Source: Eubacteriales bacterium
GTDB lineage: Bacteria; Bacillota; Clostridia; Lachnospirales; Lachnospiraceae
Length of the DNA: 55,067 nt
Direction of reading: 5' to 3'
Assembly: GCA_030525875.1 (NCBI GenBank)
Contig: JAUNDV010000014.1
Coordinates: forward strand, 1-55,067
Positions 33,391 through 41,482 of the stretch are shown piece by piece. Every line of letters begins with the position of its first letter. Position 1 is the first letter of the stretch. The notes under the pieces were generated by a model. It was given only the letters and a program-made list of their open reading frames with translations. It ran no database searches and was not told where the DNA came from. Both the position numbers and the translations under genes were made by a program.

Positions 33391-34068
33391 GTGCAAAAAC
33401 TAAAAACGACAATTAAAAATAATGCAGATATTTTTATGACGGGAATATGCGGAATAGTTTATTTAGTATGGTTTTTTATTCTCGAACAAAAGGTTACAGA
33501 CAATTATCACATAATTCATGTAGGGCTTGATGATTATATTCCATTTGTTGAATATTTTATTGTGCCTTATCTTTTATGGTTTGTTTATGTATTTGCTGTA
33601 TGGGCATTCCTTTTGTTTAAAGATAGAGAGATGTTTAAGAAACTTTCGATCTTTTTGTTTTCAGGTATGTTTTTCAGCTTATTTGTATGTACAATTTACC
33701 CTAATGGAACAGACTTCAGACCAGTAATAGATCCTGAAAAGAATATTTTTGCATTTCTTGTATATAAGCTTTATGGAATAGACACTCCTACAAATGTACT
33801 TCCAAGCATTCATGTATTTAACTCTATTGCTGTTCATATTGCTATATTGAAGAGCAAATGCTTTGAAAAGAAACCGGTCATAAAATGGGGCTCACTTGTA
33901 CTTTGTATTTCAATCTGCCTTGCGACAGTTTTCCTGAAGCAGCACAGTTCAGTTGATGTTATAGCTGCTGGTTTTCTTGCATATGTAGTATATGGAATAG
34001 TATATGAGCCTGTTACAGAATCAGGTACAGGAAGAATTCTGAAGACGAGAAAAGCCGATAATTTATAA
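33391..34068 (+). CDS. PAP2 superfamily membrane phosphatase/transferase
   Basis: A 225-residue membrane protein with about six hydrophobic segments. Two PAP2 parts are seen: LPSIHVFNSIAVH (phosphate-binding, His at the usual place) and LKQHSSVDVIAAG (catalytic His and Asp). The form PSIH and the spacing match the subgroup annotated as inositol phosphotransferase-like or PAP2-family. It starts at GTG with AAAAGGAG eight bases upstream. The next gene encodes a lipid kinase, which fits a phospholipid or lipid carrier context. Confidence 0.82.
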   Translation: MQKLKTTIKNNADIFMTGICGIVYLVWFFILEQKVTDNYHIIHVGLDDYIPFVEYFIVPYLLWFVYVFAVWAFLLFKDREMFKKLSIFLFSGMFFSLFVCTIYPNGTDFRPVIDPEKNIFAFLVYKLYGIDTPTNVLPSIHVFNSIAVHIAILKSKCFEKKPVIKWGSLVLCISICLATVFLKQHSSVDVIAAGFLAYVVYGIVYEPVTESGTGRILKTRKADNL

Positions 34069-34135
34069 ATATTTTATACTTATAAATGAGCTTATATGTT
34101 ACAATCCATTTGTATTCAATATTAAGAGGATTGTT

Positions 34136-35065
34136 ATGTATTACTATTTTATCGTTAATCCTAATTCCGGAGCTGGAAAAGGCTTAAAAATATGGAATCA
34201 GGTAAAGACAATTTTAAATAAAAAGAATGCAGAATATGAGGTTTATTTTACAACAGGAACTGGAGATGGAAGAAAGAAAGCACATGAGCTTACTTCCTCC
34301 CATAAGGAGGAAATCCGCATAATTGCAATTGGCGGAGATGGCACCATGAATGAAGTTCTGGATGGAATATCATTTGGTTGTCCTGTGATTTTGGGCTACA
34401 TTCCTTCTGGCTCGGGAAATGACCTTGCAAAGGGTCTTGGTCTTCCTAAAAATGTAAAAAAACTTCTTGAGAGAGTTCTTAATCCAGGTGAAGAGATTGA
34501 TACTATAGATTATGGTGTCTTAAGCTGTGCAGAGTGCGGATGTATACGCAGATTTATTGTAAGTGCAGGAATAGGTTTTGATGCTGCTGTATGCCATGAT
34601 ATCTTAGATTCAAGAGTAAGAGATAAGATTGGAAGATTGTTTGGAAATAAGGCAGCATATGTTGCATCAGGAGTTAAAGAATACTTATTATCAAAGCCGT
34701 CACGAGGATATATAATTCTTGATGGAGAAAGAAGAGTTGAATTAAAGCATATTTTGTTTATTTCTGCTCACATTCATCCCTATGAGGGTGGAGGTTTTAA
34801 ATTTGCACCAAATGCAGATGACAATGACGGAAAGCTTGAGCTTTGTGTAGTAAGCAATAAGAATAAGCTTAAGCTGATTCCTACTCTGTTAAGCGCAAAG
34901 GGCGGAGCCCTCAAGAATACAAATGGAGTCAGATTTTTTTCCTGTAAAGAGGCTCATATTCATATAGACAGACCTTTAGCGGTTCATACAGATGGAGAAA
35001 GCTGCAATTATCAGACAGATATAGATTTCCATTGCGTAAAGGGACAGCTAAGATTTATAAGATGA
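34136..35065 (+). CDS. Diacylglycerol/lipid kinase (YegS/DgkB type)
   Basis: A 309-residue cytoplasmic lipid kinase with the DAGK catalytic domain: VNPNSGAGKG at the N-terminus, IAIGGDGTMNEVLDG and GYIPSGSGNDLAKGLG for nucleotide binding, and a C-terminal beta-sandwich ending in VHTDGESCN. Bacterial members recycle diacylglycerol to phosphatidate. An AGGATTG site precedes the start and a terminator follows. Confidence 0.92.
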   Translation: MYYYFIVNPNSGAGKGLKIWNQVKTILNKKNAEYEVYFTTGTGDGRKKAHELTSSHKEEIRIIAIGGDGTMNEVLDGISFGCPVILGYIPSGSGNDLAKGLGLPKNVKKLLERVLNPGEEIDTIDYGVLSCAECGCIRRFIVSAGIGFDAAVCHDILDSRVRDKIGRLFGNKAAYVASGVKEYLLSKPSRGYIILDGERRVELKHILFISAHIHPYEGGGFKFAPNADDNDGKLELCVVSNKNKLKLIPTLLSAKGGALKNTNGVRFFSCKEAHIHIDRPLAVHTDGESCNYQTDIDFHCVKGQLRFIR

Positions 35066-35070
35066 TTTGC

Positions 35071-35099
35071 AAAAGTGTGTGATTTTCACACACTTTTTT
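35071..35099 (+). terminator. Intrinsic terminator after the lipid kinase gene
   Basis: AAAAGTGTGTGA pairs with TCACACACTTTT across a short T-rich loop, followed by more T. Confidence 0.9.
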
Positions 35100-35168
35100 G
35101 GTATTCTATTAATGTAAAGATTTAAGAAAGGGAGATATAGGTTTTAAACAGAATCTATATATACAAAT

Positions 35169-35642
35169 ATGAGAATAGGACATGGATATGATGTGCATAG
35201 ATTTGCAGAAAACAGGGCATTGATTTTAGGCGGGGTTACTATACCATATGAGCTTGGACTGCTTGGACATTCTGATGCTGATGTGCTCTCACATGCTATA
35301 TCAGATGCTTTGCTTGGTGCACTTTCTTTGGGAGATATAGGTCAGCATTTTCCTGATAATGATGACAGATACAAGGATGCAGATTCAATAAAGCTTCTTC
35401 AGGAAGTATGTAGACTAATAGAAGAAAAAGGATATAAAATAGTAAATATAGACAGTACAATACTTTGTCAAAAGCCTAAATTAAAAAACTTCATTGTGGA
35501 AATGAGAAAGCGTCTTTCAGATGCAATGAATATAGATATTGAGGATGTAAGCGTTAAGGCAACTACGGAAGAAGGGCTTGGATTTACAGGAGAGGGCCTT
35601 GGAATAGCTGTTCATGCTGTCTGCCTGTTAGAAAAATACTGA
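35169..35642 (+). CDS. ispF: 2-C-methyl-D-erythritol 2,4-cyclodiphosphate synthase
   Basis: A 157-residue trimeric zinc enzyme of the MEP pathway that cyclises CDP-ME-2-phosphate. [12 protein letters not shown] provides Asp8 and His10 for zinc, [13 protein letters not shown] holds the third ligand His, and the C-terminal [18 protein letters not shown] is diagnostic. Length is typical. ispD is not adjacent. cysS follows after 144 bp, the conserved Firmicute neighbourhood. Confidence 0.97.
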   Translation: MRIGHGYDVHRFAENRALILGGVTIPYELGLLGHSDADVLSHAISDALLGALSLGDIGQHFPDNDDRYKDADSIKLLQEVCRLIEEKGYKIVNIDSTILCQKPKLKNFIVEMRKRLSDAMNIDIEDVSVKATTEEGLGFTGEGLGIAVHAVCLLEKY

Positions 35643-35786
35643 TAATAAGGTGTCTTAAGTTCAGTGATTGCTGTCGTAAGCCTTTATTTAAAGGTTTATA
35701 TTGCAGATATTACAAAATGTGGTAGACTATTAATAATTTTAAAAAGAATAATCGCAATCGGTTTAAAGCTGATAGAAAGAGGAGAT

Positions 35787-37202
35787 ATGATAAAAATATT
35801 TGATACTATGCAGAGGAGAAAGGTTGATTTTGTACCTATTGAAGAGGGAAAGGTACGTATGTATGTCTGTGGACCTACAGTATATAACCTTATCCATATA
35901 GGAAATGCAAGACCTATGATAGTATTTGATACATTTAGACGTTACCTTGAGTATAAGGGATATGATGTTAATTTTGTATCAAACTTTACAGATGTAGATG
36001 ATAAGATAATTAAGAAAGCTAATGAAGAGGGTGTTGATCCTACAGTTATTTCTGAAAGATATATCATGGAATGTAAGAAGGATATGAGTGCCATGAATAT
36101 AAAGCCTGCTACAACCCATCCTCAGGCTACAAAAGAAATAGAGGGTATGATCAAACTTATTCAGAAGCTTATCGATAAGGGACATGCATATGTTGTAGAA
36201 GATGGAACAGTTTATTTTTCAGTAGAATCTGATCCTGGATACGGAAAGCTCAGCCATAAGAACATGGACGAGATGATGTCTGGACTTAGAGAGCTTAAGG
36301 TAAGCGGAGAAGATCAGAAGAAAAACCCTAACGATTTTGTTCTCTGGAAGCCTAAAAAGGATGGAGAGCCTTATTGGGATACACCTTGGTGCAAGGGAAG
36401 ACCGGGCTGGCATATTGAGTGCTCTGAGATGAGCAGCAAATATCTTGGAGAAACTATTGACATTCATGCTGGAGGAGAGGATCTCATTTTCCCACATCAT
36501 GAAAATGAAATAGCCCAGTCAGAATGTGCAAGTGGAAAGATTTTCTGTAATTACTGGATGCACAATGGTTTCCTCAATATAAATAATGAAAAAATGTCAA
36601 AGTCAAAGGGTAATTTCTTTACAGTAAGAGATATTATCGGACAGTATGATCCTATGGTACTTCGTTTGTTTATGTTAAGTGCGCAGTATCGTTCACCACT
36701 TAACTTCTCAGCAGATCTTATGGAGCAGGCAAAGGCTTCATATGAAAGAATATTAAACTGCACAGATAAGCTCAAGGCTCTTCAGAAGACAGTTAAGGGC
36801 GATATTTTTACAGAGGCTGAGGAAGAAAACAAGAAGATTATAGAAGGTTTTATTTCTAATTTTGAACTTGCTATGGATGATGACAATAATACAGCCAATG
36901 CAGAAACTGCAGTTTATGAGATTGTACGAATTGCAAATGCAAGTACAGATGAGAATTCTTCAAAGGCATATGTTGATTATGTTCTGGATGTGATTCATAA
37001 GCTTTGCGATGGTGTGCTTGGAGTTATTTCAGATCGTAAGGAAGTATCTTTGGATGAAGAAGTAGAGGCGCTTATAGCAGAAAGACAGGCAGCAAGAAAG
37101 GCAAAGGATTTTGCTAAGGCTGATGAAATCAGAGCTAAACTTACAGATATGGGAATCATTCTTGAGGATACAAGAGAGGGAGTAAAGTGGAAGAAAGCTT
37201 AA
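35787..37202 (+). CDS. cysS: Cysteinyl-tRNA synthetase
   Basis: A 471-residue class I synthetase. Cys28 in YVCGPTVYN begins the zinc site, continued by GWHIECSEMS and HHENEIAQSE. The HIGH motif reads HIGN (37-40) and the KMSKS motif is KMSKSKGN. The C-terminal helical DALR domain follows. The ATG at 35787 with AAAGAGGAG upstream is chosen over an in-frame start at 35664, whose translation has no family resemblance. The stop overlaps the mrnC start by 16 bases. Confidence 0.97.
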   Translation: MIKIFDTMQRRKVDFVPIEEGKVRMYVCGPTVYNLIHIGNARPMIVFDTFRRYLEYKGYDVNFVSNFTDVDDKIIKKANEEGVDPTVISERYIMECKKDMSAMNIKPATTHPQATKEIEGMIKLIQKLIDKGHAYVVEDGTVYFSVESDPGYGKLSHKNMDEMMSGLRELKVSGEDQKKNPNDFVLWKPKKDGEPYWDTPWCKGRPGWHIECSEMSSKYLGETIDIHAGGEDLIFPHHENEIAQSECASGKIFCNYWMHNGFLNINNEKMSKSKGNFFTVRDIIGQYDPMVLRLFMLSAQYRSPLNFSADLMEQAKASYERILNCTDKLKALQKTVKGDIFTEAEEENKKIIEGFISNFELAMDDDNNTANAETAVYEIVRIANASTDENSSKAYVDYVLDVIHKLCDGVLGVISDRKEVSLDEEVEALIAERQAARKAKDFAKADEIRAKLTDMGIILEDTREGVKWKKA

Positions 37203-37663
37203 ATTTAGAAAAGCTTATTGGACTTGGAGAAATAGAAGCTGAGGAACTTAATGGCCTTTCTCTTGCATATATAGGAGATGCAGTATATGAAATCATACTT
37301 AGAACATATATGATATCTCATGGTTCGAGAAGAGTAGAAAAGCTTCATAAGCACGTTACAGCTCTTGTTAATGCCAATGCACAGTCCAGATTAATTGGAC
37401 TTATAGAAAGCAAGCTTACAGAAGAAGAGCTAGTTATATATAAGAGAGGAAGAAATTCCAAGACCATAACCTCTGCAAAAAATCAGAGTATAGCTGATTA
37501 CAGGAGAGCGACAGGACTTGAGGCTCTTATGGGATATCTTTATTTGAAGAAAGATTTTAATCGAATTGCTGAGCTTTTGAATGAAGCTTTGCCAAAGCTT
37601 AATTCAATGCTTAGGGAGAGTGCTCAGGGAAATGTTAAACTTGAGCCTGAGTCTGAGCAATAA
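37187..37663 (+). CDS. mrnC: Mini-ribonuclease III
   Basis: A 158-residue RNase III-like enzyme without a dsRNA-binding domain, which matures 23S rRNA ends. The catalytic motif is LSLAYIGDAVYEIILR, and the family-specific KRGRNSKTITSAKNQSIADY and GLEALMGYLYL follow. It starts at GTG inside the end of cysS and so is translationally coupled to it. Confidence 0.95.
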   Translation: MEESLNLEKLIGLGEIEAEELNGLSLAYIGDAVYEIILRTYMISHGSRRVEKLHKHVTALVNANAQSRLIGLIESKLTEEELVIYKRGRNSKTITSAKNQSIADYRRATGLEALMGYLYLKKDFNRIAELLNEALPKLNSMLRESAQGNVKLEPESEQ

Positions 37664-37680
37664 AAGTATTTATAAAATTG

Positions 37681-37728
37681 ACTGACTGATATTGGTTTGT
37701 ATTTCCGGTATCGGTCAGTTATTTTTTA
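37681..37728 (+). terminator. Intrinsic terminator after mrnC
   Basis: ACTGACTGATATTGG (37681-37695) pairs with CCGGTATCGGTCAGT (37705-37719), 15 pairs including three G-U, followed by TATTTTTT. The rest of the gap to 38023 holds tRNA-Thr. Confidence 0.87.
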
Positions 37729-37819
37729 GTTCAGAATAATTTATTTCGTTTGAAAAACAAAAAAAGGAACCATCACTTAAGTAATCTGTCAATTACTTTT
37801 GCAATAGCCCCTTTATTTA

Positions 37820-37892
37820 AGCTGATGACGGGAATCGGACCCGTGACCTCCGCACTACCAATGCGACGCACTACCGACTGTGCTACATCAGC
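37820..37892 (-). tRNA. tRNA-Thr (anticodon GGT)
   Basis: A 73-base minus-strand cloverleaf with acceptor GCTGATG/CATCAGC, anticodon loop TTGGTAG and T-arm GGGTCCGATTCCC. No CCA is encoded. It lies antisense in the mrnC-rlmB interval. Confidence 0.95.
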
Positions 37893-38023
37893 AAAACGCT
37901 GTCATTCGAAAGCTAATTAAATATAGCATAAAGTATGACAGCGTGTCAAGTTTTAAATTATCAAGATGAAAATACTGTAAAATGCAGCTTATATCAAATA
38001 ATTGTTAGTATTTTCTTTGCTAT

Positions 38024-38758
38024 TTAAGCAAGTGAAAGAGCGACTTCCATCATGTTTGTAAAGGAAAGCTGTCTTTCTTCTGCTGTTGTTACTTCATCTT
38101 CACTATCAGATACTGTAAGTATTGCAAGTGCATTTACACCAGCTCTTGCAGCATTAGAGTAAAGTGCAGCTGCTTCCATTTCAACAGCAAGAACTCCCAT
38201 TTCTGACCAGCTGTTTGCATGAGGAATATCATATCCATAGAACATGTCACCACTGAGTATATTTCCTACATGGTACTTGAAGCCCTTCTCCTCGGCTGTC
38301 TTAACGGCCTTGGAAAGAAGCTCGTATGAGCATATAGGAGCGTAATCTCCAGGGAGACCAAACAGCTTTACATAATTTGAGGTTGTGCAGGCACCCATTC
38401 CAAAGACTATATCACGAACCTTGACATTTTTATTTAAGGTTCCGGCTGTACCGACTCTGATAAGGTTTTTTACACCATAAAAATGAATAAGCTCATATGA
38501 GTAAATACCTATTGATGGACATCCCATACCGCTTCCCATAACAGAAACTTTTTTGCCGTTATAATATCCTGTATAGCCGAGCATGTTTCTGGTTCCGTTG
38601 AACTGCTTTACATCGGTAAGGAATGTTTCTGCGATGAATTTTGCTCTAAGTGGATCTCCTGGAAGGAGTACGGTTTCTGCAATATCTGCTGGATTATCAC
38701 AGGCAATATGTGGAGTTGGAATTGATTTAACATGAGATAAGTCATTTATTTCTGACAT
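38024..38758 (-). CDS. deoD: Purine-nucleoside phosphorylase, DeoD type
   Basis: A 244-residue hexameric NP-I phosphorylase. ETVLLPGDPLRAKFIAE binds phosphate, GSGMGCPSIGIYSYEL and RVGTAGTLN follow, and VEMEAAALYSNAA with TVSDSEDEVTTAEERQ is typical of DeoD. It acts on adenosine-type and other purine nucleosides, complementing the trimeric PNP at 17293. An AGGAGGTT site precedes the ATG. It and tRNA-Thr interrupt the usual cysS-mrnC-rlmB order on the opposite strand. Confidence 0.96.
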   Translation of the reverse strand: MSEINDLSHVKSIPTPHIACDNPADIAETVLLPGDPLRAKFIAETFLTDVKQFNGTRNMLGYTGYYNGKKVSVMGSGMGCPSIGIYSYELIHFYGVKNLIRVGTAGTLNKNVKVRDIVFGMGACTTSNYVKLFGLPGDYAPICSYELLSKAVKTAEEKGFKYHVGNILSGDMFYGYDIPHANSWSEMGVLAVEMEAAALYSNAARAGVNALAILTVSDSEDEVTTAEERQLSFTNMMEVALSLA

Positions 38759-38873
38759 ATAAGATAACCTCCTATTTTTAAACAGCCTTAAAAGCTGTAT
38801 TTTCTTGTACTATATATTTAAATATGATAACATAAGAAATAATATTTTTAAAGAAAAACAGAGAGGTAAAATC

Positions 38874-39617
38874 GTGGGATACAGCGAATTGATGCTTGAA
38901 GGAAGAAATGCAGTTTTAGAGGCGTTCAGAGCCGGAAAGTCTATAGATAAGGTGTTTATTCAGGAAGGTCTTAATGATGGCAGTCTTATAAGCATAGTCA
39001 GAGAAGCTAAGAAACATCATGAAACCAAGATCAACTATGTAAAGAAGGATAAGCTGGATGAAATGTCAGAAACTCATAAGCATCAGGGTGTAATAGCATT
39101 TGCTGCTGCATTTGAATATGCTGAGGTAGAAGATATACTCGAGTCGGCAAGAAATAAGGGAGAAGATCCATTTATTTTCATTTTGGACGGAATTGAGGAT
39201 CCTCACAATCTTGGAGCTATAATCAGAACAGCTAATCTTGCAGGTGCACATGGTGTGATAATAAGATTAAACAGAGCCGTTGGACTTACTGCCACTGTTG
39301 CAAAAGCATCTGCTGGTGCAATCAATTATACTCCGGTTGCCAAGGTTACAAATATTAGTAAGACAATAGAAAAGCTGAAAGAGAGAGGGCTTTGGTTTGT
39401 ATGTGCTGATATGGACGGAGATAATATGTACAAGCTTAATTTGAAAGGACCTATAGGACTTGTTATAGGAAATGAGGGCAAGGGAGTTTCTGAGCTTGTG
39501 AGAAAAAAATGCGATATGATAGCTTCTATACCTATGAAGGGAGACATTGATTCCCTAAATGCCTCTGTTGCCTGCGGAGTTATGGCATTTGAGATAGTTA
39601 GACAGAGGAGCTTGTAA
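38874..39617 (+). CDS. rlmB: 23S rRNA (guanosine-2'-O)-methyltransferase RlmB (SpoU family)
   Basis: A 247-residue knotted methyltransferase. The N-terminal substrate-binding domain starts LMLEGRNAVLEAF. The SPOUT domain carries LDGIEDPHNLGAIIRTANLA (motif 1), LVIGNEGKGVSELV (motif 2) and IPMKGDIDSLNASVA (motif 3). GTG at 38874 is taken as start since AGAGAGGT precedes it; further upstream in-frame codons have no ribosome binding site and no similarity. Confidence 0.93.
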   Translation: MGYSELMLEGRNAVLEAFRAGKSIDKVFIQEGLNDGSLISIVREAKKHHETKINYVKKDKLDEMSETHKHQGVIAFAAAFEYAEVEDILESARNKGEDPFIFILDGIEDPHNLGAIIRTANLAGAHGVIIRLNRAVGLTATVAKASAGAINYTPVAKVTNISKTIEKLKERGLWFVCADMDGDNMYKLNLKGPIGLVIGNEGKGVSELVRKKCDMIASIPMKGDIDSLNASVACGVMAFEIVRQRSL

Positions 39618-39632
39618 GAAAACATTAAAGTA

Positions 39633-39641
39633 TGATATAAT
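39633..39641 (+). promoter_or_regulatory. Probable extended -10 promoter of glnS
   Basis: TATAAT at 39636-39641 with TG at 39633-39634, 34 bp before the glnS ATG. A good -35 is not seen. Confidence 0.45.
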
Positions 39642-39675
39642 TACTTAGTTATTTAATAGAGTAGGAGAGGCAAAA

Positions 39676-41373
39676 ATGGCAGACGAAAGCTTAAAGATAG
39701 AAAATACAGACTGTGAAACAGTATCAAAGAATTTTATTGAAAGAGAGATAGATAAGGATCTTTCCGAAGGAGTTTATAATCATGTTCATACTCGTTTTCC
39801 TCCGGAGCCTAATGGCTATCTTCATATAGGACACGCAAAGTCTATAGTTCTTAATTCAGGCCTTGCAGCTGAATATGGCGGAAAATTCAATCTCAGATTT
39901 GATGATACAAACCCTACAAAGGAAAAAACTGAATATGTAGAGTCTATCATTGAGGATGTTAAGTGGCTCGGCGCAGATTTTGAGGACAGACTTTTCTTTG
40001 CCTCTGACTATTTTGATGAGATGTACGAAAAGGCAATCCTTCTTATTAAAAAGGGCAAGGCCTATGTATCAGACCTTTCAGCAGAGGAGATAAGAGCATA
40101 CAGAGGAGATTTTACAACTCCTGGCAAAGAAGATCCTTCAAGAAACAGGAGCATTGAGGAGAACCTTAAGCTCTTTGAAGAGATGAAGGAGGGCAAATAT
40201 GCAGACGGGGAGAAGGTATTAAGAGCTAAGATAGATATGGCAGCAGGTAATATCAACATGAGAGACCCTGTTGTTTATCGTATTGCAAGACTTACCCACC
40301 ACAATACCGGAGACAAATGGTGTATTTATCCTATGTACGATTTTGCACACCCTCTTGAGGATGCAATAGAAGGAATTACACACAGTTGCTGTACACTTGA
40401 ATTTGAGGATCACAGACCTTTGTATGACTGGTTTGTAAGAGAGTGCGAATATCCAAATCCTCCTAGACAGATAGAGTTTGCAAAGATGTATCTTACAAAT
40501 GTTGTTACAGGTAAGAGATATATAAAGAAGCTTGTTGAGGATAAGGTAGTTGATGGCTGGGATGATCCTAGACTTGTTACTATTGCTGCTTTAAGAAGAA
40601 GAGGATATACACCTGAATCAATCAGAAAATTCGTAAAACTTGCAGGAGTAAGTAAGGCTGATTCCTCATGTGATCTTGATATGCTTGAATATTGCATCAG
40701 AGATGATCTTAAGCTTAAGAAACCACGTATGATGGCAATATTAAATCCGCTTAAGCTCGTTATAGATAATTATCCTGAAGATCAGGAGGAAATCTTAAGC
40801 ATACCTAATAACCTTGAAGTTCCTGAGATGGGAGAAAGAGAAGTAGTATTTGGCAGAGAGCTTTGGATAGAACAGGAAGATTTCATGGAGAATCCTCCTC
40901 ATAAGTATTTCAGACTTTTCCCTGGAAATGAAGTAAGACTTATGGGTGCTTATTATGTAACCTGTACTGGTTTTGATAAGGATGAGGAAGGAAATATAAC
41001 CTGTGTCCATGCTACTTATGATCCTGAAACAAAGTCAGGAACAGGCAAGCAGCTTAGGAAGGTCAAGGGAACTATTCATTGGGTAAATGCCAAGACCTGC
41101 TACAATGCAACAGTACGCTTATACGAAAATCTCGTAGATGAGGAAAAAGGAAAGCTAAATGATGACGGAACACTTAATTTAAATCCTAATTCATTAGTAG
41201 TGCTTGAGAACTGTAAGCTTGAGCCAGCACTCAAAGAAGCTAAAGCATTTGACAGCTTCCAGTTTGTAAGAAATGGATTCTTCAATGTGGATTGCAGAGA
41301 TTCTAAGCCGGGAATGCCTGTATTTAACAGAATAGTAGGGCTTAAGAGCTCTTTTAAGCTTCCAAAGGCATAA
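39676..41373 (+). CDS. glnS: Glutaminyl-tRNA synthetase
   Basis: A 565-residue class I synthetase that charges tRNA-Gln directly. The N-terminal [17 protein letters not shown] has the HIGH motif, followed by [12 protein letters not shown] and [20 protein letters not shown]. The second motif region reads [11 protein letters not shown] with WDDPR after it, where E. coli GlnRS has MSKRKL, so it is diverged. The C-terminal beta-barrel anticodon domain is complete. Most Firmicutes lack this enzyme and use GatCAB, so the gene is probably an old acquisition in this lineage. Confidence 0.96.
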   Translation: MADESLKIENTDCETVSKNFIEREIDKDLSEGVYNHVHTRFPPEPNGYLHIGHAKSIVLNSGLAAEYGGKFNLRFDDTNPTKEKTEYVESIIEDVKWLGADFEDRLFFASDYFDEMYEKAILLIKKGKAYVSDLSAEEIRAYRGDFTTPGKEDPSRNRSIEENLKLFEEMKEGKYADGEKVLRAKIDMAAGNINMRDPVVYRIARLTHHNTGDKWCIYPMYDFAHPLEDAIEGITHSCCTLEFEDHRPLYDWFVRECEYPNPPRQIEFAKMYLTNVVTGKRYIKKLVEDKVVDGWDDPRLVTIAALRRRGYTPESIRKFVKLAGVSKADSSCDLDMLEYCIRDDLKLKKPRMMAILNPLKLVIDNYPEDQEEILSIPNNLEVPEMGEREVVFGRELWIEQEDFMENPPHKYFRLFPGNEVRLMGAYYVTCTGFDKDEEGNITCVHATYDPETKSGTGKQLRKVKGTIHWVNAKTCYNATVRLYENLVDEEKGKLNDDGTLNLNPNSLVVLENCKLEPALKEAKAFDSFQFVRNGFFNVDCRDSKPGMPVFNRIVGLKSSFKLPKA

Positions 41374-41397
41374 TTTTTAGATGTGAACTTATAGTGT

Positions 41398-41423
41398 GGG
41401 CAAGGAGGAGATATACCTTGCCC
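41398..41423 (+). terminator. Terminator-like hairpin after glnS
   Basis: GGGCAAGG (41398-41405) pairs with CCTTGCCC (41416-41423) and is followed by a weak T-rich tract. The loop contains AGGAGG. It probably ends or attenuates glnS transcription. Confidence 0.55.
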
Positions 41424-41482
41424 TCATTTTCATTTATAGCTCATTTATGAGCAAAAATTGATAGAATAAGCAGGAAAAAAAT

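Noticed and set aside
35664-35786. N-terminal extension of CysS by 41 residues
   Set aside because: No family similarity and no ribosome binding site; the ATG at 35787 gives the canonical N-terminus.
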